A DNA stretch of 64,000 nucleotides from Cryobacterium sp. GrIS_2_6 (lineage in GTDB: Bacteria; Actinomycetota; Actinomycetes; Actinomycetales; Microbacteriaceae): assembly GCF_035984545.1 (NCBI RefSeq), contig NZ_JAXCHP010000001.1, forward strand, positions 124,001-188,000, in the 5' to 3' direction. Below the pieces are notes generated by a model. It ran no database searches, was not told where the DNA came from, and saw nothing but the letters and a program-made list of their open reading frames with translations. Positions 56,627 to 64,000 of this stretch are shown here, piece after piece. The first letter of the stretch is position 1. Each line of letters starts with the position of its first letter. The translations under genes and the position numbers were made by a program.

Positions 56627-57649
56627 TCAGGCGGAGTCGCGCCAGACGATCGGGGTGGTGAGCAGGATGCCGCCGAGCTCTGGCTCCTCGCCGCGCAGCT
56701 GGGCCAGCACCGATTCGGCGGCCCGCTCGCCGAGGCCGGCGGCCGGTTGGTGCACTGTCGAGAGCAGCGGCTGGCACCGGAGCGCCCAGGCGCTGTCGTC
56801 GAAGCCGACGACGCCGACGTCCCCCGGCACGCTGCGTCCGGCCTCGCGCAGCGCCTCGAGCGCGCCCGCAGCAACGGCATCGGATGCCGCGAACACCCCA
56901 TCGAGCCAGGGCTCGGCGGCGAGCAGCGCGCGCATCCCCTCGACACCATCGGCATACGCATAGAACGGCACCCGGGCGACGAGGGCCGGGTCGAAGAGGG
57001 GACCGAGGGCATCCGTGAACCCGGCGAGACGGTCGGCGCCCGAGTCGCGGTCGAGCGCGGAGGCGATCATGCCGACGCGCGTGCGTCCGGTGGCGAGCAG
57101 GCGCTCCGTGATCGCGCGCGCTGAGCTGCGGTTGTCGATGCCGACGAACGGCAGTCGCCTCAGGTCCGGCGGATGTCCGACAAACGTCGACGGCAGTCCC
57201 AGCTTTTCGATAATGCGCGTGATCGGGTCATTCTGTCGTGCCGACACGACGATGACCCCGTCGACGAAGCCGCCGCTGAGGTACCGGGCGACCCGGTCGG
57301 TGTCCCGCTCGGAGTCGATGATGAGGCAGACCATCTGGAAGTCGGCGAGGGACAGCGCCGCGTTGGCCCCGAGCAGGATCTCGCCGATGTTGGGGTCTTC
57401 CAGGAAGAGCGAGTGCGGCTCGTGCACGATGAAACCGATCGCCTGCGAGCGCTGCATGACGAGGTTGCGGGCTGCGGTGTTCGGCACGTAGCCGACCTTC
57501 TCGATGGCGGCCTCGATCGCGATCCGCGCCTCGGCGGACACGTAGGGTTCGTCGTTCACGACCCGGCTCACCGTGCCGCGGGAGACCCCGGCCTCGAGGG
57601 CGACATCGTGGATCGTGGCACGTTTGCGCCGCCCCGGATTGGTCACCAT
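56627..57649 (-). CDS. LacI family transcriptional regulator
   Basis: A 340-residue repressor. LacI headpiece: ATIHDVALEAGVSRGTVSRV (residues 11-30) and hinge helix VPNTAARNLVMQRSQAIGFI. Periplasmic-binding-fold effector domain follows (GFVDGVIVVSARQNDPITRI, FVGIDNRSSARAITERLLAT, DGVFAASDAVAAGALEALRE, WALRCQPLLSTVHQPAAGLG). It is divergent from the GH42 operon, and the gap has two TCTGTG-N6-CACAGA sites, so it represses that operon, with a galactoside or galactose as likely inducer. The start at 57649 is where the headpiece begins; an upstream extension lies over the operators. Confidence 0.92.
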   Translation of the reverse strand: MVTNPGRRKRATIHDVALEAGVSRGTVSRVVNDEPYVSAEARIAIEAAIEKVGYVPNTAARNLVMQRSQAIGFIVHEPHSLFLEDPNIGEILLGANAALSLADFQMVCLIIDSERDTDRVARYLSGGFVDGVIVVSARQNDPITRIIEKLGLPSTFVGHPPDLRRLPFVGIDNRSSARAITERLLATGRTRVGMIASALDRDSGADRLAGFTDALGPLFDPALVARVPFYAYADGVEGMRALLAAEPWLDGVFAASDAVAAGALEALREAGRSVPGDVGVVGFDDSAWALRCQPLLSTVHQPAAGLGERAAESVLAQLRGEEPELGGILLTTPIVWRDSA

Positions 57650-57663
57650 TCGATAACTGTATC

Positions 57664-57683
57664 GCCCGTTTCGCGAAATGGGC
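57664..57683. promoter_or_regulatory. Extra palindrome between lacI-type gene and GH42 promoter
   Basis: gcccgtttcgcgaaatgggc is an 18/20 palindrome with a central CG, 15 bases before the regulator's start codon (reading minus strand). It may be another operator that controls the regulator itself. Confidence 0.45.
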
Positions 57684-57684
57684 C

Positions 57685-57713
57685 TTGACACGGATCGCGA
57701 TCCGTACTTACTC
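57685..57713 (+). promoter_or_regulatory. Predicted promoter of the GH42 operon
   Basis: A perfect -35 box TTGACA (57685-57690) is followed after 17 bases by TTACTC (57708-57713), a weak -10. The spacer contains the 14-bp perfect palindrome CGGATCGCGATCCG. The first operator overlaps the -10 region. Confidence 0.55.
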
Positions 57714-57776
57714 TGTGTACGTTCACAGATCGACCGCAAGGTCTTTTTTTCCACCCAATCTGTGCACGTTCACAGA
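57712..57776. promoter_or_regulatory. Two LacI-type operators, GH42 operon
   Basis: TCTGTG-N6-CACAGA occurs at 57712-57729 and 57759-57776 with near-identical cores (tacgtt and cacgtt). The 47-bp spacing is 4.5 helical turns. Centre CG is typical of LacI-family sites. The first lies on the promoter, the second in the 5' leader. Confidence 0.75.
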
Positions 57777-57816
57777 TCATCCGGCGGATGCCGGTGCCAA
57801 CGACGTCAGGGAGCCG

Positions 57817-59853
57817 ATGAACGCGCGAGCAGCAGTCCAGAACGAGGCGGCACCCGCGGTCCCGTTCGCCCACGACGGCATCGCATACGGATGTGACTAC
57901 AACCCCGAGCAGTGGGGCCCCGAGACCTGGGCCGAGGACATGCGGCTGATGCGCGCGGCCGGCGTCGACCTCGTCGCGATCAACATCTTCGGCTGGTCCC
58001 ACATCGAACCGAGGCCGGGGGAGTACGACTTCGCCAACCTCGACACGATCATCGAGCTCCTGCACGCGAACGGCATCCGGGTCAACCTCGGCACCGGCAC
58101 ATCCTCTCCGCCGCCGTGGCTCACCACCCTGCACCCGGAGATCCTCCCGGAGACCGAGGACGGCAGCATCCGCTACCCCGGCGGTCGCCAGGCCTGGTGC
58201 CCGAGCTCGCCGGTGTTCCGCGAGCACGCCCTCGCCCTCGTCGAGAAGGTCGCCGAACGCTACGGCAGGCACCCCGCGATCGCGCTCTGGCACGTGTCCA
58301 ACGAACTCGGCTGCCACAACGCGCTCTGCTACGACGAAGACAGCACGCTGGCCTTCCGGCGCTGGCTCCAGGCGCGCTACGGCACCATCGCCGCTCTCAA
58401 TGCCGCCTGGGGCACCTCGTTCTGGAGCCAGCACTACGGCGAATGGTCCGAGATCCTCACCCCCCGACTCACCCTCTCGAGCCGCAACCCCGGCCAGGTG
58501 CTCGACTTCCACCGGTTCAGCTCCGACGAGCTGCTCGACTACTACCGCAGCGAACGCGACGTCATCCGCCGGCACAGTGCGGTGCCGGTCACCACCAACT
58601 TCATGGTCACCGCCCACATCCGCAACCTCGACTACTGGCAGTGGGCGCCCGAGGTCGACGTGGTCGCCAACGACCACTATCTCGACCACCGCCTCGGCGA
58701 CCCCGTCACCGAGCTCTCCTTCGCAGCGGACCTCACCCGTGGGCTCGCCGGCGGGGCTCCGTGGCTGCTGATGGAGCAGGCGACCGGTGCCGTGAACTGG
58801 CAGCCGCACAACCTCGCGAAGGCGCCGGGCGAACTGACCCGCAACTCCCTCACCCACGTCGCCCGCGGCGCGGACGCGGTCTGCTTCTTTCAGTGGCGGG
58901 CCTCGCTGCAGGGTTCGGAGAAGTTCCACTCCGCGCTGGTTCCCCACGCCGGCACCGATACCGAGCTCTGGCGCGAGGTCGTCGACCTCGGCGCCGTCCT
59001 GGACCGGCTCGGCGACATCGCAGGCACCCGCGTCATCGCCGATGCCGCGATCGTCTTCAGCTGGGAGGCCTGGTGGGCCGGGGACGGCGAATCCCGGCCG
59101 TCCCAGTCGGTCGAGTACCTCGGCCAGATGCACGCCGCATACACCGCGCTGCACCGGCTCGGCATCACGGTCGACGTGATCGCCCCGGACGCCGACCTGA
59201 GCGGCTACCGCCTCGTCGTCGTCCCCACCCTCTACCTCGTCACCGACGCGGATGCCGCCGGTCTCGCCGACTACGTCGCGAACGGCGGGCACGCGCTCGT
59301 CACCTTCTTCAGCGGCATCGTCGACGAGGATGACCGGGTCCGCCCTGGCGGCTATCCCGGCGCGTTCCGCGAGCTGCTCGGCATCCGTGTCGAGGAGTTC
59401 TCCCCGCTGCTCCCCGGCCGGAGGCTGAGCCTGGACTCCGGGGCGGCGGCCGGCCTCTGGACCGAGCGGCTGCGCCTCGGCGGCGCGACCGCCGTTGCGA
59501 GCTACCTCGACGGCCCCCTGCCCGGCGTCCCGGCGATCACCCGCAACGGTTTCGGCCGGGGCGCCGCCTGGTATCTCGCCACCGCACTCGAACCCGACGC
59601 CCTGCGCGAGGTGATGCGCACGGTCGCCCAGGCCGCGCGGGTCACCGCCCTCGGCCCGGAATCGGACGGCACCATCGAGGTCCTGCGTCGTGCCGATGCG
59701 ACGCAGAGCTACCTCTTCGTCATCAACCACGGCCACGCCGAGATCGAGATCGCCGCCAGCGGGCACGAACTCGTCACCGACGCCGCCGTCGACCGCATTG
59801 TGCGCGTACCGGCCGGCGCCGTGCGCGTCATCAGAGAGGACACGGCAGCATGA
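57817..59853 (+). CDS. Beta-galactosidase, glycoside hydrolase family 42
   Basis: A 678-residue cytoplasmic GH42 enzyme. The TIM barrel begins IAYGCDYNPEQWGPETWAED (the GH42 start). Catalytic acid/base is Glu163 in HVSNELGCHNA and the nucleophile Glu320 in WLLMEQATGAVNW. The trimerisation domain (VIFSWEAWWAGDGESRPSQS) and C-terminal beta domain are complete. It acts on beta-galactosides such as lactose or galacto-oligosaccharides. It is first in an operon with a sugar ABC transporter; a CAGGGAG site precedes the ATG at 57817. LacI-type control is indicated by the operators just upstream. Confidence 0.94.
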   Translation: MNARAAVQNEAAPAVPFAHDGIAYGCDYNPEQWGPETWAEDMRLMRAAGVDLVAINIFGWSHIEPRPGEYDFANLDTIIELLHANGIRVNLGTGTSSPPPWLTTLHPEILPETEDGSIRYPGGRQAWCPSSPVFREHALALVEKVAERYGRHPAIALWHVSNELGCHNALCYDEDSTLAFRRWLQARYGTIAALNAAWGTSFWSQHYGEWSEILTPRLTLSSRNPGQVLDFHRFSSDELLDYYRSERDVIRRHSAVPVTTNFMVTAHIRNLDYWQWAPEVDVVANDHYLDHRLGDPVTELSFAADLTRGLAGGAPWLLMEQATGAVNWQPHNLAKAPGELTRNSLTHVARGADAVCFFQWRASLQGSEKFHSALVPHAGTDTELWREVVDLGAVLDRLGDIAGTRVIADAAIVFSWEAWWAGDGESRPSQSVEYLGQMHAAYTALHRLGITVDVIAPDADLSGYRLVVVPTLYLVTDADAAGLADYVANGGHALVTFFSGIVDEDDRVRPGGYPGAFRELLGIRVEEFSPLLPGRRLSLDSGAAAGLWTERLRLGGATAVASYLDGPLPGVPAITRNGFGRGAAWYLATALEPDALREVMRTVAQAARVTALGPESDGTIEVLRRADATQSYLFVINHGHAEIEIAASGHELVTDAAVDRIVRVPAGAVRVIREDTAA

Positions 59854-60827
59854 GTGCTTCCACCGCCCGATTCACGGATGCCCCGGGGGACACCCGCACG
59901 GCCCGCCGGCTCGCCGGTCGGCCCGGCCCCCGGACCCGCACCGGCCCTCGCCCGGCGAAGCCGCGGGTGCAGCACAAGCGCGCGATCCTGATCTTCGTGC
60001 TCCCCTTCGGCGCCCTGTTCTCCCTGTTCTACCTGGTGCCGATCGGCTACGCGATCTACGAATCCTTGCTCGTGATCAAGCGCGAGGGCACCTTCGGCGC
60101 GGCGACCGAGGTCTTCGGCGGCCTCAGCCAGTACGTCCTGGTCTTCCAGAACGGCCCGTTCTGGCAGTCCGTCGGCCGGGTGCTCGCCTTCGGCGCCGTG
60201 CAGGTGCCGATCATGCTCGGGCTCGCGCTGCTGTTCGCGCTGCTGCTCGACTCCCCGCTCGTGCGCGGCAAAAAGTTCTTCCGCCTCGCTTTCTTCGTGC
60301 CATACGCAGTACCGGGCGTCATCGCCGCGATCATGTGGGGCTACCTCTATTCACCGAACCTGTCGCCGTTCAGCGCGGTCACCCAGAACATCAACTTCCT
60401 CTCCGCGGACCTCGTGCTCTGGGCCATCGCGAACGTCGTCACCTGGGTCTACGTCGGCTACAACATGCTGATCATCTACTCGGCGCTCCTGGCCATCCCG
60501 ACCGAGCTCTACGAGGCCGCCCGTCTCGACGGTGCCGGGCAGCTGCGGATCGCCTGGTCGGTCAAGATCCCGCTGATCATGCCCGCGATCGTGCTCACCG
60601 CGATCTTCTCCATCATCGGAACCCTGCAACTCCTCGCCGAGCCGCAGGTGTTCCGGAGCTTCAGCTCCGCCGTGACGAGCACGTTCACGCCCAACCTCAC
60701 CGTGTACACGACGTCGTCGATCCCCAACGTCAACCTCGCCGCCGCGTTCTCGGTGGTGCTGGCCCTGGCCACATTCGTGCTCTCGTTCACATTCCTCAAG
60801 TTCACGCAGCGGAAGGAAGCCCAGTGA
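59850..60827 (+). CDS. Sugar ABC transporter permease, MalF-type
   Basis: A 325-residue CUT1-family permease with about six helices. After a basic/Pro-rich cytoplasmic N-terminus, IFVLPFGALFSLFYLVPIGY is the first helix. The EAA loop is EAARLDGAGQLRIAWSVKIP. It pairs with the next gene and the downstream binding lipoprotein. No ATPase gene is in the operon; like most CUT1 systems in actinobacteria, it may use a shared MsiK-type ATPase encoded elsewhere. It overlaps GH42 by 4 bases (ATGA) and the next permease by 4 bases (GTGA). Confidence 0.92.
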   Translation: MSASTARFTDAPGDTRTARRLAGRPGPRTRTGPRPAKPRVQHKRAILIFVLPFGALFSLFYLVPIGYAIYESLLVIKREGTFGAATEVFGGLSQYVLVFQNGPFWQSVGRVLAFGAVQVPIMLGLALLFALLLDSPLVRGKKFFRLAFFVPYAVPGVIAAIMWGYLYSPNLSPFSAVTQNINFLSADLVLWAIANVVTWVYVGYNMLIIYSALLAIPTELYEAARLDGAGQLRIAWSVKIPLIMPAIVLTAIFSIIGTLQLLAEPQVFRSFSSAVTSTFTPNLTVYTTSSIPNVNLAAAFSVVLALATFVLSFTFLKFTQRKEAQ

Positions 60828-61744
60828 GCACCCTGACCCCCACCCCCGGCCCGGTGCGGCCGGCCCGTCGCATCCGCTCGACCCCCGGTTCGACCCCACG
60901 TGCCCAGCGGGAGAACCCGTTCGCCCGGGTCAGCGCCATGATCGTGATGGGCGTCTTCACGCTCTACTTCCTGGTTCCGGTCTGGTGGCTGCTCGTCGCC
61001 GCAACGAAGGATCGCGCCCAGTTCACCGGCACGAACGCGCTCTGGTTCGCGGACTTCTCCCTGTTCCAGAACATCGGCGCCCTGGTCAGCTACCGCGACG
61101 GCGTCTACCTCAAGTGGATGCTCAACAGCGCGCTGTACGCCGGGCTCGGCGCCCTGGTCGGAACGATCATCGCAGGCATGTGCGGGTACGCCCTCGCCAA
61201 GTACCGGTTCCCCGGGCGCGAATTGATCTTCAACGTCGTGCTCGGCGGCGTGCTCGTGCCCGCAACCGCCCTCGCGCTGCCGCTGTTCCTGATCTTCAGC
61301 CAGATCAGCCTCACCAACACGTTCTGGTCGGTGTTCCTGCCGAGCCTGGTCAGCCCATTCGGGGTCTACCTCGCCCGCATCTACGCCTCGGCGAGCGTGC
61401 CGGACGAACTGATCGAGGCGGCCCGCCTCGACGGTGCGGGCGAGGTGCGCACCTTCTTCACCGTCTCGGTGCGGATGATGGTGCCCGCCCTGGTCACCGT
61501 GTTCCTCTTCCAGTTCGTCGCGATCTGGAACAACTTCTTCCTGCCGTTGATCATGCTGCGCGACGAGACCTTGTTCCCGGTCACGCTCGGGCTCTACGGC
61601 TGGAACTCGCAGGTCAACCAGATCCCCGTGCTGCGCGACTACGTGCTGATCGGCGCGCTGCTGTCGATCATCCCGCTGATCATCATCTTCCTGCTCCTCC
61701 AACGCTTCTGGCGGAACGGCCTCAGCGCCGGCTCGGTCAAGTAG
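60824..61744 (+). CDS. Sugar ABC transporter permease, MalG-type
   Basis: A 306-residue CUT1 permease partner: VMGVFTLYFLVPVWWLLVAA in helix 1, ALYAGLGALVGTIIAGMCGY and the EAA loop EAARLDGAGEVRTFFTVSVR, ending VKLQRFWRNGLSAGSVK-type tail (LLLQRFWRNGLSAGSVK). The GTG start overlaps the preceding stop. The C-terminal LSAGSVK is typical of MalG-type permeases. An 87-bp gap separates it from the binding-protein gene. Confidence 0.92.
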   Translation: MSTLTPTPGPVRPARRIRSTPGSTPRAQRENPFARVSAMIVMGVFTLYFLVPVWWLLVAATKDRAQFTGTNALWFADFSLFQNIGALVSYRDGVYLKWMLNSALYAGLGALVGTIIAGMCGYALAKYRFPGRELIFNVVLGGVLVPATALALPLFLIFSQISLTNTFWSVFLPSLVSPFGVYLARIYASASVPDELIEAARLDGAGEVRTFFTVSVRMMVPALVTVFLFQFVAIWNNFFLPLIMLRDETLFPVTLGLYGWNSQVNQIPVLRDYVLIGALLSIIPLIIIFLLLQRFWRNGLSAGSVK

Positions 61745-61831
61745 CCCCCTCACCTCACCTCCGCTTCACCCACAGCACCACCCGCCCGGAATGCCGGACG
61801 GTTCCTTTCCCAAGAGAAAAGAAGAAGACAC

Positions 61832-63160
61832 ATGCGAATGAAGAAAAGAGCGGTCGCCGTTGCCTTGCTCGCCGCAGCTTCGGTTGCGCTGACCGGCTGT
61901 GCCGCCTCGACGACAAGCTCCGGCACCGCAGCCGCAGCCTGCGCACCGTCCACCGGCAAGGTCGACCTGACCTTCACCACCTGGGTCCCCGGCATGGAGG
62001 ATGCCGTCGCCGTCTGGAACAAGGCGAACCCCGACATCCAGGTGAAGGTGCAGACCGGACCCAACGGCAACGGCGGCACCTACCAGAACTTCTTCAACCA
62101 GCTCAAGGCCGGCAACGCGCCCGACCTCGGCCAGATCGAGTATGACGCGCTGCCGAACTTCCGCGTGCAGGACGGCCTGACCGACCTCGCCGCCTGCGCC
62201 GGCGTGCTCGACGCGAAGAAGGACTTCGTCGACTGGACCTGGGGACAGGTCAACTTCGGCGAGGACAATGCCGTGTACGCGATCCCGCAGGACGCCGGGC
62301 CCATGGCCATGTTCTACCGCGCCGACCTGTTCAAGGCCAACAACATCGCCATCCCGACCACGTGGGCCGAGTACACCGCCGCCGCAGAGAAGATCCGCGC
62401 GACCGGCGGCTACATCACCAACTTCTCGCAGAGCGACATCAACCAGTTCGCCGGACTCGTCTGGCAGGCCGGTGGCACCTGGTTCAAGAACGACGGCACC
62501 AACTGGACTGTGAACCTGACCGACCCGACGACGGCGAAGGTCGCCGCGTACTGGCAGGACCTGATCGACCGCGACCTAGTTTCGACCAACCCGCCGTGGA
62601 CCGACGAGTGGAACAACGCGTACAACACCGGCAGCGACTGGACCTGGAACTCCGCCGCCTGGGGTGCCAACTCCATCGCGAGCGGTGCGCCGGACACGGC
62701 CGGCAAGTGGGCCGTCGCCGAGTCCCCGCAATGGGCCGCCGGCGACAAGGCCAGCGGAAACTGGGGCGGTTCCTCGACCGCCGTCTTCAAGGGATCGAAG
62801 CACCCCTATGAGGCCGCGAAGTTCGCGCTCTGGCTGAACACCTCCGATGAGGCGCTCACCCTGCTGAACAAGTCCGCCAACCTGTACCCGGCGGCCAAGT
62901 CCGGTCTGGAACTGCCCGCGCTCAAGGCCGGAGTCGACTTCTATGGTGGCCAGGCCATCTACGACGTCTTCTCGAAGGCATCCTCGCAGGTCTCGCCCGA
63001 CTTCGTCTGGGGTCCGACCATGACGCAGACGTACAACGATGTCTCCGACGGGTTCAAGGCCGCGGTCACCAAGAAGGGCACCCTGATCGGCGCCCTCAAG
63101 ACCGGCCAGACGGCTACGATTGCGGCCATGACGGCGCAGTCGATTCCCGTCAACAAATAG
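61832..63160 (+). CDS. Sugar-binding lipoprotein, ABC transporter family 1
   Basis: A 442-residue extracellular binding protein for the CUT1 system. The signal peptide has a Lys/Arg-rich start (MRMKKRA) and lipobox LTGC (Cys about 23). The mature protein shows the family-1 pattern: VDLTFTTWVPGMEDAVAVWN, LKAGNAPDLGQIEYDALPNF, YAIPQDAGPMAMFYRADLFK, and the Trp-rich WTDEWNNAYNTGSDWTWNSA. The aromatic residues suit a galactoside-oligosaccharide ligand. AAGAAG lies 6 bases before ATG. It is the fourth gene of the GH42 operon. Confidence 0.93.
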   Translation: MRMKKRAVAVALLAAASVALTGCAASTTSSGTAAAACAPSTGKVDLTFTTWVPGMEDAVAVWNKANPDIQVKVQTGPNGNGGTYQNFFNQLKAGNAPDLGQIEYDALPNFRVQDGLTDLAACAGVLDAKKDFVDWTWGQVNFGEDNAVYAIPQDAGPMAMFYRADLFKANNIAIPTTWAEYTAAAEKIRATGGYITNFSQSDINQFAGLVWQAGGTWFKNDGTNWTVNLTDPTTAKVAAYWQDLIDRDLVSTNPPWTDEWNNAYNTGSDWTWNSAAWGANSIASGAPDTAGKWAVAESPQWAAGDKASGNWGGSSTAVFKGSKHPYEAAKFALWLNTSDEALTLLNKSANLYPAAKSGLELPALKAGVDFYGGQAIYDVFSKASSQVSPDFVWGPTMTQTYNDVSDGFKAAVTKKGTLIGALKTGQTATIAAMTAQSIPVNK

Positions 63161-63235
63161 GGCCCTCCCAGCAGCTCCCCGGGAGCGATCCGTACCGACC
63201 CGTTCACGCAGTGTGAGCAGTTAGCAGCGATCCAC

Positions 63236-64000
63236 GTGACTCACACTCCGTCGACGGACTCCCCTGCGGGTCTGTACTACCTCCGTGCCGCGGGCACCAG
63301 CCTTGTGCTGGACGCCCGCGGCACGGCCGTTCCCGCGATCGTGCACTGGGGCGCCGACCTCGGTGCGCTCTCCGTGCCCGAGCTGGCCGCGCTCGCCGAC
63401 GCCGCGATTCCCGCGGTCCCGCCGAGCTCGATCGACGTGCCCCTGCGGCTCTCGCTGCTGCCGACGCTCGCCGAAGGGTGGAGCGGCCGGCCGGGACTGA
63501 GTGGCTTCCGGCGCGGCGCCGCCGGTTCCGGCGGTTCCGCCGGCTCGATCGGTACCGTTCGGCCGGCTGATCTCGCGCTACGGCTCGAGGCGGTGCAGAG
63601 CCGGGGTGCGCGGTCGCTCCGAATCGACACGGCGGATGCCGCGGCATCCGTCTCGGTGTCGACCGACCTTGAACTCACGGTCGAGGGGGTGCTGCGCGTG
63701 CGGCACACCCTGACCAACACGGGTGACACCGACTTCGAACTCGGCTCGCTCGACATGACCCTGCCCGTACCCGACCGGGCCGGCGAACTCCTCGATTTCA
63801 CCGGGCTGTGGAGCCACGAACGCCGCCCGCAGCGCACGAGACTCGCGCACGGCGTCTGGAGCCGCGAGAGCCGGCACGGCCGGCCTGGCCACGACGACCC
63901 GTTCCTCTCGGTCGCCGGGGTGCCCGGATTCGGGTTCCGCCGCGGTGAGGTCTGGGCGGTGCACCTCGCCTGGAGCGGCGACAAGCGGGTCTGGGCGGAG
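63236..64000 (+). CDS. Alpha-galactosidase (GH36), 3' part beyond window edge
   Basis: The first 255 residues of a GH36-type enzyme. The N-terminal beta-supersandwich has LYYLRAAGTSLVLDARGTAV, HWGADLGALSVPELAALADA, and FTGLWSHERRPQRTRLAHGV, and continues GFGFRRGEVWAVHLAWSGDK up to the edge. The catalytic barrel lies beyond the window. It would release alpha-linked galactose, complementing the GH42 beta-galactosidase, so the operon can deal with both alpha and beta galactosides. GTG start with a weak upstream site, 75 bases after the binding-protein stop. Confidence 0.88.
   Translation, partial: MTHTPSTDSPAGLYYLRAAGTSLVLDARGTAVPAIVHWGADLGALSVPELAALADAAIPAVPPSSIDVPLRLSLLPTLAEGWSGRPGLSGFRRGAAGSGGSAGSIGTVRPADLALRLEAVQSRGARSLRIDTADAAASVSVSTDLELTVEGVLRVRHTLTNTGDTDFELGSLDMTLPVPDRAGELLDFTGLWSHERRPQRTRLAHGVWSRESRHGRPGHDDPFLSVAGVPGFGFRRGEVWAVHLAWSGDKRVWAE

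Overview
The window is high-GC actinobacterial DNA. GTG starts are frequent, genes overlap by 1-8 bases, lipoboxes are typical of Gram-positives, and an F420-type NADPH oxidoreductase, a glutaredoxin-like protein of mycoredoxin type and a CGNR regulator are present. Family Microbacteriaceae is the best guess, partly because the nuclease domain in the giant helicase belongs to a family named after a Microbacterium testaceum locus. Genus and species cannot be read from the sequence. No rRNA, tRNA, CRISPR array, transposase or integrase was recognised.

Layout. (1) 0-7.6 kb, housekeeping: an edge-truncated J-domain protein, a tryptophan/proline-rich membrane protein, a lipoprotein, PEP synthase (ppsA), three small genes including a CxxC glutaredoxin-like protein, and a cytoplasmic TPR-GGDEF diguanylate cyclase. 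(2) 7.6-24.3 kb, a defence island: a 2064-residue protein joining a transglutaminase-like region, DUF4011, an SF1 helicase, a REase and DUF3320; orphan AbrB and HicB-like antitoxins; a complete type I Wadjet operon jetABCD; and an SRA-HNH modification-dependent endonuclease of lower GC content that sits between near-identical 15-bp direct repeats. A frameshifted quinone-oxidoreductase remnant follows. (3) 24.9-33.2 kb, small accessory genes: PH-domain, YccF, two TetR/target pairs with clear operators, a Phd/ParE-type toxin-antitoxin pair, DUF429, DUF2256-DUF3253, dodecin and YciI, plus three decayed genes. (4) 33.4-40.5 kb: a PadR-HAAS-PLDc_N-ABC transporter operon, an EamA/CGNR pair and an Ltp-type surface protein. 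(5) 40.5-45.7 kb: an HTH-MntA/HepT toxin-antitoxin operon with a promoter-overlapping palindrome, an MFS exporter and a PucR regulator. (6) 45.8-50.8 kb: a compact operon for N-acyl-amino-acid chemistry (GNAT, NSAR/OSBS racemase, amino-acid ABC transporter) probably controlled by PucR. (7) 50.8-54 kb: lipid genes (diacylglycerol kinase family, wax ester synthase/DGAT). (8) 54-64 kb, carbohydrate use: kduI-iclR-kduD for uronate breakdown behind an IclR-type palindrome, then a LacI-controlled galactoside operon (GH42 beta-galactosidase, MalF/MalG-type permeases, sugar-binding lipoprotein, GH36 alpha-galactosidase running off the window).

Two kinds of unexplained repeated structure stand out. 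The first is a family of GC-rich arrays with a strict 41-bp period. Seven copies lie between 28.5 and 40.5 kb, always in the same orientation and always just downstream of a plus-strand gene. The second is a set of 55-90 bp hairpin elements with 17-26 bp arms. Two of these are homologous to each other, one supplies the C-terminus of a gene, and one is inserted in frame inside the wax ester synthase gene. Functions given below are inferred from recognised families and motifs; no database search was run.
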